NCBI RefSeq assembly: GCF_039555335.1
Contig: NC_092628.1
Coordinates: 77,130,713 to 77,194,712, forward strand
Length of the DNA stretch: 64,000 bases
Source of the DNA: Amphiura filiformis
Lineage: Eukaryota > Echinodermata > Ophiuroidea > Amphilepidida > Amphiuridae
Direction of reading: 5' to 3'
The stretch's first letter is position 1. The number at the start of each line of letters is the position of its first letter. Below, piece after piece: positions 58,101 through 64,000 of the stretch. The notes below the pieces were generated by a model that did not search any database, had not been told where the DNA came from, and saw only the letters and a program-made list of their open reading frames with translations. The translations under genes were made by a program, and so were the position numbers.

Positions 58101-59715
58101 TGAGTGCGTACCACTTTTCAGAGCCATATTTTTAAAGCTCCTCCCACTTTCAAAACTGGTAGGTTACAAGTGCATTTCAGGTCTGACGAACACTTATTGG
58201 TATTTAGGTTCAGTAAATATCACCTCAAACCTCAATAAATTAGATAATATCAGAATAATGTTGCTCAAATTCAGAAATTTTAACCTCTACAAAAATCAAA
58301 TTCAGTCTCCCTAAATCCGACATTTTAGGCTAATTCACTCAATTATGAGAACCATAATTTAAACTAATGGAAAGCACATTTTCTGTCAAAAAAGTACTTT
58401 ACACTATCTCCCGACACACCCCAATTAATATTTATCCCGTGCGGTTTATGCAGACCCCTTCCAGACCAGTCTTGGAATTTTGTGAAAAAATATTCCATAC
58501 TAAATGTCAAGTCTGTATATATAGGGAATTAAATAAATATGCTTCTATATCTGACGAGTATCAAGTAAGAGAGCAGTGCAATAGATGGTTAGAAGTTAAA
58601 ACCATCATGATAATCAATGTAATATTCTTTACCTTCCCAGCTTTTTCCCACCTCTGTCATATCACTCAACGCCCAAGGATCCTCCTCATCCTCAGCAACT
58701 CCTTCATCACCAGCGTGCATTCCGCTTGGTCCAAGCAGAGTATCGTCATGCTTCTTATGGTCTTTTGTAACATGTGCATGTGGTCCGTCAAAGTCCAGTT
58801 CGACATCGCCATGGTAAGAGTCACGGTAAGAGCCTCTTGAGCCATGGTAAGAGCCTCTATATACTGGGGGATCTGGCAGGTCAACCTGTAAGTAGAGTGA
58901 GATGGAAAGAAAATGTCAATATTTGAAACAACTTCAGATACAACATTTTAAATCCATCAAGTGACAGTAAACAGTGGATTCAAATGTTGGCCTTCGCTGC
59001 CAGTGAATCGGTCCGCACATACCATTCAACTTGAAAGCATGTCGTTAGTTATGCCAACGAACAGGGTAATAATAGATAATTTTGTAAAGGGTGCTCCACC
59101 TGAAACCTGCTGCAATCAGAGGCGTAGCAAGAGCCTCGGAGGTCCGTGGACCCCGCCGTGGACAAGGAGCAGTGCGGGTCCCTTTTTCGCTTTTGCTCCC
59201 GCTTGTTACGACCCTGGCTGAAATGCTACTGCAAAAAGAAACTGTCTCTAGCCATCATTCCGTACCTTGCAAGGTGGGTGTTGCTCAGCCTTCAAGTTTT
59301 CATGATTCTCAATGCAATAGTTATAAGGCGGAGGAGGTTCTTCAGGTATCGGATCATTTTGCTGGTGGTAATATTGACATACATGACATATGCAATACGA
59401 TGTCTTCGTGTTGGTCGTCTCATCTGCTTTAGTGTTATCCGAATCTTTGTCAGCCAGGATGCTGTTAGTTTTGGGAATAGAAAGCGATTCTGTGTCATCC
59501 GTAGCCTTGTCGTCAACCTGAGTGTCCGTAGCTTTGTCGTCAACCTGGGTGTACATAGCTTTTTCGTCAACCTGGGTGTACGTAGCTTTAGTATCAGAGG
59601 ATGCCTCGAGTAATCCAGGTACTTGCTCATCATCCATGTCCATACATGATGTATCGCTGTTTTCTGCGGCTTCTTGATTTGGTTTCGTACAATTTGATAA
59701 TGTTGATGCTTCCAT
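54124..59715 (-). CDS. SLC34A: SLC34 type II Na+/phosphate cotransporter, gene B (six exons)
   Basis: Paralogue of gene A lying 8 kb upstream in the same direction. Exons: 59266-59715, 58633-58885, 56754-57029, 56203-56516, 55447-55627, 54124-55130; 826 residues plus stop. QSSS motifs at about 310-313 and 573-576. Exon 3 is exactly 276 bp in both genes, and all intron phases (0,1,1,0,1) agree. The transporter core is highly similar to A; the first 234 residues are much longer than the 101 in A. That extension holds a 9-residue tandem repeat (about 43-73), a Cys/His cluster [11 protein letters not shown], the shared DPIP..PPPPY block (about 121-131), and a Gly/Ser/Tyr/His stretch in exon 2. 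The extracellular loop has one clear N-glycosylation site (NAS). The C-terminus ends HVVAL, not the TSV of A. A Met at 59745 is an alternative start with a poorer context. Confidence 0.95.
55447..55627 (-). CDS. SLC34A: SLC34 gene B exon 5 (extracellular loop)
   Basis: 60 codons: [40 protein letters not shown], then [20 protein letters not shown]. The loop cysteines (IWC and the Cys at the next junction) are kept, but the three Asn sites of gene A are replaced by one NAS. Donor GTACGT. Confidence 0.93.
56203..56516 (-). CDS. SLC34A: SLC34 gene B exon 4
   Basis: One codon longer than in gene A ([12 protein letters not shown] against KTNGEVNVELL). Contains [36 protein letters not shown] and [11 protein letters not shown]. 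Donor GTAAAG. Confidence 0.95.
56754..57029 (-). CDS. SLC34A: SLC34 gene B exon 3 (first QSSS)
   Basis: 276 bp, same length and phases as in gene A. Contains [34 protein letters not shown] and [19 protein letters not shown]. Confidence 0.96.
57560..58515. mobile_element. 956-bp palindromic element in SLC34 gene B intron 2
   Basis: Ends CAGACTTGACATTTAGT / ACTAAATGTCAAGTCTG flanked by TA. Arms of about 475 bp pair across about 58035 with moderate divergence (for example TCTGGAAGGGGTCTGCAT / CAGACCCCTTCCAGA and GAGGTGATATTT / AAATATCACCTC). No coding potential. Confidence 0.85.
58633..58885 (-). CDS. SLC34A: SLC34 gene B exon 2
   Basis: 84 codons starting [20 protein letters not shown] and ending [17 protein letters not shown]. 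The DPWALS block aligns with exon 2 of gene A. The Gly/Ser/Tyr/His-rich front half has no counterpart in A. Acceptor TTACAG, donor GTAAAG. Confidence 0.9.
59117..59216. mobile_element. 100-bp hAT-type MITE in SLC34 gene B intron 1
   Basis: Ends CAGAGGCGTAGCAAG / CTTGTTACGACCCTG, with GCTGCAAT (59109-59116) and GCTGAAAT (59217-59224) as a target duplication with one mismatch. Lies 50 bp downstream of the exon 1 donor. Confidence 0.75.
59266..59715 (-). CDS. SLC34A: SLC34 gene B exon 1 (extended N-terminal tail)
   Basis: 150 codons beginning [20 protein letters not shown]. The ATG at 59715 has a purine at -3 and G at +4. Very acidic and hydrophilic with no membrane span; it carries three tandem copies of a 9-residue unit like KATYTQVDD and ends EQHPPCK. 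Donor is GTACGG, a less common form. Confidence 0.82.
59501..59589. repeat. 27-bp in-frame tandem repeat in SLC34 gene B exon 1
   Basis: Three and a bit units (59501-59527, 59528-59554, 59555-59581, partial to 59589) with few changes, encoding [18 protein letters not shown] 9-mers. Length is a multiple of three, so copy-number change keeps the frame. Confidence 0.85.
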
Positions 59716-59862
59716 CTCTAATATAGTTGTCTCTTGAAACCTCATATACCAAGATAAATGTTTGAAGATCAAAGCAATATACTTTTGACAAGTCAATCAA
59801 TGGCTTGTATGAGATGGCTCCTCTTCAGCTTTGGTTATGACCACCAACCATAAATTATTACG

Positions 59863-59870
59863 ATTATATA
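59863..59870 (-). promoter_or_regulatory. Candidate TATA box of SLC34 gene B
   Basis: TATATAAT on the minus strand, about 150 bp upstream of the chosen ATG (59715). A start about 30 bp downstream would give a 5' UTR of roughly 120 nt. Position and motif only. Confidence 0.35.
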
Positions 59871-60271
59871 CTATACTGCTCATTAATGTTGGCAAGTGAC
59901 CAGACTAGTAACTTGCAAGTGTTCAGGTAAACGCTTTCTTTAATTAATTAATTATCTAATGAAAGTACGGATAAGATTTGTCAGTAATAGGTTAGGGTGT
60001 TTTTAGTAAGGTCCGCATCATCCTGTTATATAACTTATAGGATTCCATCTAGCATTCACATGTTGAGCACATGGGTTTATCTGTGGATTGCTCGTGTAGA
60101 ATTGTTACGGGAAGCTCATTTTCTATATCTTGTTTTAAAAGTGAAGATATCATTCGTCGCCTCTGTGACATCAGACTTTCGCAATGAGGCAATGAAGCCC
60201 GGCTATGAACATCGTTAAGGCTATATATAGTACGCATATAGGCCTGTCTTCAAAGGGGACGAAATAGATTG

Positions 60272-60388
60272 CGATTTCCAAACGTTCGTAAACGCCCGTG
60301 CATCTATTCAAAATCACTCTCATGTGACCAGTGACGGGATTTTGAATAGGTGCACGCGGGCGTTTGAAACGTACGTTTGGAAATCGCA
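60272..60388. repeat. Foldback element
   Basis: TTGCGATTTCCAAACGT and CGCCCGTGCATCTATTCAAA pair with TTTGAATAGGTGCACGCGGG and ACGTTTGGAAATCGCAA. Confidence 0.85.
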
Positions 60389-60477
60389 AGCTCTCTAATT
60401 ATGCTCATTCCCGCGCCCGAGACCCGGGTCTCAGCCCCGGGGTCTGGGGGGTCTCAGCAATAGCTACCACTTATTTT

Positions 60478-60694
60478 CAGGGCCGGATTTACCACACGGC
60501 TAAGTGGGCCCAGGTCCAGGGGCCACGATCTAGATAAATTAATGCTTGTGTGTGTGCAAATTTCAACCACATTTGACAATTTCAGCTCCGATATGGTAAC
60601 TCTTTTCGCGCCTATGATTCAACACGTTTGAAGAACCAGGGTCCAATCATGTTGCAGCACCCACAGGCGCCAGCAAAAAGTAAATCCGACCCTG
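60478..60694. mobile_element. hAT-type MITE
   Basis: Ends CAGGGCCGGATTTACC / GTAAATCCGACCCTG. No clean 8-bp duplication (TTATTTT occurs on both sides but offset by six bases on the right). Confidence 0.7.
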
Positions 60695-62510
60695 CGAAGT
60701 TATTTTATAGGAGTTTCATGCAGAAGAGGAAAATACAAACATACAAAGGCGAGAAAAGCTAGGCGGACGCAGACTGGGAGAGGATGTGCGGGAGGATGTG
60801 GGATGCTGGCCGCACTGATATCTAAGATTTTCAGGCCTTTTTTTGTACGTTTAGCCTATTTTTGTCATTAATGTTGCCGCTCTTGTAAGTTAACTTCCAC
60901 CCTTTCCTCAGAAAAAAATACTTGCTATGCTACTGAAATAAAACCGTATAAACTCCAATGTGTAAGTAAAAGATATGAAGGTCGTTGCAAACTTTGAGGC
61001 TAGTATGTCAGTAGGGTTGTTGAAGACTTAGTTGAGTTCAACATCAAGTTGATTTCTTTTTTTTTTTTTTCTGAGTCACCTACTAAATTTTAAAATGTGC
61101 AATCTGCATGATGACCTTAGTAAGACACATGTAAGACACGTGGTGGTCATATAGACTAGAAATATTACTTGATCTCTGCAAACAGAATCAGTCTTAGTTC
61201 CGAAGAGGAAATAATCGGAAACTATTTCATTTCAATTGGCCGAATAGGGTCATCCAGAAACCGTTAGAATTAAGTAGTGGCACGCACACTACCTTCAAAC
61301 GGTCTGCGGCCTGCTTGCTCACTGTAAATTTGCAAAATTCTAACAAAATGCCCAACATTATATAATAACAGTCTCACTCTGACTTTCTCTATACCTTCTT
61401 GTTGCTGTTTTTACAACCTATCATCAATATACCAATTTTTGACCAAAACTCCCAAATTTGCTCAATTGAGTAGGCCTACTTTTAAAGGCACTTTTGCCCG
61501 AATGCACCCAATTGGGGACATTGGTCTCCACAGAAAACCGAAAAAGTACCCCGAAATCGTGGCACATCCACGTACACATTCAACCAGGAAGAATAGGGCT
61601 CTTCCTCTCCCATTCTCCAACTCGCTCTCCCTCTCACCCCCCCCATGCCCCTTTCAAGTGGCACAGTGAAGTCAACAAGGTTGATGGAATATGCATGCTT
61701 ATTTTTGACGACAATATGACATTTACTGCAGATTATAACCCCTAAATGTGGTGAAGCCCAAAATTACTTCAAGATCAGGATATCGTTATTTTCATGACCA
61801 ATAATTATCCCAAAGAGCTGACAAAGTATGATTGAGAATAGAGTTATGGCGCCAGACGTATCTGTATGCAATTTGAAAGTCCAGAGTGACAAACTCCATT
61901 GTATCTATATCTCTGGAAGATATTTTACCTTAGGGAGACAGGCGGGGCAGTTGTTGTTCAGAGCGCGCGTGGAGCATTAAAGATCTCATGCTCTGATTGC
62001 CGCGTAACTTGCATCCAGTTCTGACTCAAGATTTTCCCCACGTTCTGAGGTTGCTAAATGTTGGTAGAAATCAATGACAGAGCGAACGGTAAAGCTGAGA
62101 AAACATCTGTTGGGGAGATCATAATATTATTGATCTCCATGTTAGGTCCAAGTTTTCAAGTTCAAAAGCTTTAGGAAGTTACTTAATAGTTACCCTGTCG
62201 AGCAAGAGGTTTTATGTACTTTCGCCAGAAGTTGCGATGATTATCGGTTGTTACGAGTCGGGCAGACTCAAGGACAAAATAAGATTTCCCAGTTCTCACA
62301 CAAATGCACAAGATCAAGAGCACACTGTTTGTTTAAGTTATCAACATTTAATTCTTTAATGAAAAGTAGAGTATGATTGGACAATATTCTTGCATATAAA
62401 CGTAACACTGACACATGCCGTTATTTTCACCATGTTCACTATTCACTCGCCGGCACTCCAGGAACAGCACTCCGTTTCGTTCCACTTGGCAGACTTTAGA
62501 AACTTATCAG
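60695..62510. other. Intergenic, no clear feature
   Basis: No gene recognised; a T14 run lies near 61058. The open stretches at 61439-61745 have low-complexity C-rich parts and no family match. Confidence 0.4.
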
Positions 62511-62586
62511 TGGGAGTTTTTAGCCTAATGGATAGAGCGTCTGTCTAGATATCGGAAGGTCGTGGGTTCGAATCCCATGCCGGCAC
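62511..62586 (+). tRNA. tRNA-like sequence (tRNA pseudogene or SINE head)
   Basis: A box TAGCCTAATGG (62521-62531) and a perfect B box GGGTTCGAATCCC (62564-62576) with a plausible T-stem, followed by a T5 stretch that could end pol III transcription. The acceptor stem pairs poorly (GTGGGAG against GCCGGCAC), so a working tRNA is unlikely. Closest in feel to tRNA-Arg (GGCCTAATGGATA). Confidence 0.4.
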
Positions 62587-62840
62587 ATTCCCTTTTTCAA
62601 GTTGGGTTGTGTGTCGGTCGGGATTTATTTGTTGTCTTGTTTAATTTGGGTTGGTAAACTGTTATTTCTTGCTTAATAATTATATTCAGTTTCCTCGTCT
62701 AGCGAGCAATCGTTCTCCATTGTGTTATTTGTTCTTGTGCAGAATGCGTAGCCTCATTACCTACTTTACCTGCACTGTTGACTTTTTTTCCTGTGGGAAA
62801 AATGACTGGTACCCATCTGCTGCTTCCAAATAATACATTA

Positions 62841-63303
62841 GGGGTGGTGCAATAATTATGTGTACCCCGGGGTGGTGAATTATAGGGGGGGCAAAGATTT
62901 TTTGGCAGGCCAAAAGGGGGGGCAAGCATTTTTGGCAGGTCAAAAGTGGGGGTCAAGCGATTTTTGGCAGGTCGAAAGGGGGGGGCAAGCGATTTTTGGC
63001 ACAGATATTTTGGGCACCGTTTCTATATTACGCCCTAAAAGGTGCAGGAAAACGTTAGGAACACGTTCAAATATGCAAAATTTCCTGCTCGCTGCGCTTG
63101 CATTATATGATAAGACAATATAAGGTTTTAAATTCAGGTTCCCCAAAACCTTGCATGTGTAAGGGGGGGCAAAGATTTGTTGGCACATCAAAAGGGGGGG
63201 GCAAAGGTTTTTGGCACGCCAGAGGGGGGGGGGCAAGCGAATTTTGACAGACCATTTTGAGAATTCACCACCCCGGGGGAACACATAATTATTGCACCAC
63301 CCC
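62841..63303. mobile_element. Harbinger-like MITE, TSD TTA
   Basis: About 40-bp ends GGGGTGGTGCAATAATTATG...CCCCGGGGTGGTGAATT and complement; TTA at 62838-62840 and 63304-63306. A 3-bp TTA duplication and GGG-start ends fit PIF/Harbinger. The interior repeats GGCAGGTCAAAAGGGGGGGC and GCAAGCGATTTTTGGCA several times. Confidence 0.8.
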
Positions 63304-63306
63304 TTA

Positions 63307-64000
63307 GATCCCCTTGAAACGAAGTTGTCTTACATTCTCTTAGTGTATATATTAAACATTTAAATAATATTCAAATTTGGTGAACTGTCTTTTGATGTGG
63401 CAGTCTTATCCATATTATCGCTGTAAACTTGATCATTTTGATACAGCCTGTAAACCAATAACTTCAAGCTTTGTTTCATGTCACAGGATATCAGCACAGA
63501 AGCCGCAGTCAAACCTTTTTTCAGGAAACACAAAATATCTGTCTGTCGATCAAACCGTTCAAATGATAAACATGATAAAAGGCGCGCTGACAGTTATTAC
63601 TTCATGAGTAATTTTATAACTGCCTTACATTACATTCCTGTATGTCATTGATAATAATTCGTAAATAAAAAGGTATAAAGATTACATATAATTGTTCGAT
63701 ATATCCGCTTAAAAATCTATAAGTTTCTCACATGGAGAGAACCCGCTCAAATCATCTGGATAGAGACACAAATAAAAGGGCTACAAAAATCATTTGGCAT
63801 CAATAAAATAATCATTCAAATTCCATGACCTTTTTGTCTGTCATGTCTGCTTACTGCGAGGGCTTAAAAACTGAAATTACTACATGTAGTATACATATGC
63901 TATACGTAGGTTAGCAATATAATTATGATCTACAAAAAATGATCATATTGAAAAAACAAATCACATTTAAATTGTGATGTATTACAGAATTATTTTTTTT
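63307..64000. other. Intergenic, no feature seen
   Basis: AT-rich to the end of the window; no gene or element recognised. Confidence 0.5.

Noticed and set aside
58367..58840. 157-codon plus-strand ORF
   Set aside because: Runs from the palindromic element into the antisense of gene B exon 2; no family features.
59146..59613. 155-codon plus-strand ORF with repeats
   Set aside because: Antisense of gene B exon 1; its repeats simply mirror the 27-bp coding repeat.
59716..59745. Upstream in-frame Met for SLC34 gene B
   Set aside because: The ATG at 59745 has a T at -3, while the one at 59715 has a better context. Not excluded, only less likely.
61439..61745. Overlapping ORFs of 60-83 codons on both strands
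   Set aside because: Low-complexity CT-rich sequence; no family match or gene context.
62511..62586. Functional tRNA gene
   Set aside because: Acceptor stem mismatches make a working tRNA unlikely; kept only as tRNA-like.

Overview
The window is animal nuclear DNA: AT-rich, long introns with GT..AG junctions, and dense short non-autonomous DNA transposons. It looks like an invertebrate deuterostome (echinoderm or hemichordate type). That placement is an inference from the kind of proteins and repeats present; nothing in the sequence fixes the species. No bacterial features, CRISPR arrays, rRNA genes or intact transposase genes were seen.

Three protein-coding genes could be rebuilt exon by exon, all on the minus strand. 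(1) RSU1 (Ras suppressor protein 1, a leucine-rich-repeat partner of PINCH in the ILK-PINCH-parvin adhesion complex), eight coding exons, 13564 down to 1005. All exons join in phase to give about 276 residues, except that exon 3 is one base short and would shift the frame. (2) An SLC34 type II sodium-phosphate cotransporter (gene A), six exons, 46102 down to 40179, 689 residues. (3) A second SLC34 paralogue (gene B), six exons, 59715 down to 54124, 826 residues. B lies upstream of A in the same orientation. The two share all five intron positions and phases, so they are a tandem duplication; they differ mainly in the N-terminal tail, the extracellular loop and the C-terminal tail.

Layout: 1-1004, RSU1 3' flank with a hAT-type MITE; 1005-13564, RSU1, whose intron 2 carries a three-deep nest of transposons; 13.6-40 kb, a gene desert with about 20 MITEs or palindromes, one truncated SINE, a 163-bp tandem duplication and two weak candidates for transcribed non-coding DNA; 40.2-46.1 kb, SLC34 gene A; 46.1-54.1 kb, intergenic MITEs and a minisatellite; 54.1-59.7 kb, SLC34 gene B with a 956-bp palindrome in intron 2; 59.7-64 kb, more MITEs and a tRNA-like sequence.

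The most striking content beyond the genes is the mobile-element record. Eight elements have hAT hallmarks (CAGNG-type ends, 8-bp target duplications). Nine or more palindromic elements lie between TTAA duplications (piggyBac-type). Others have TA, TTA, TAT, CATA or TAGG duplications. Several are nested, so relative insertion order can be read directly. The RSU1 and SLC34-B palindromes lie in introns, so the primary transcripts should contain long double-stranded RNA. I did not find a convincing new protein-based system.
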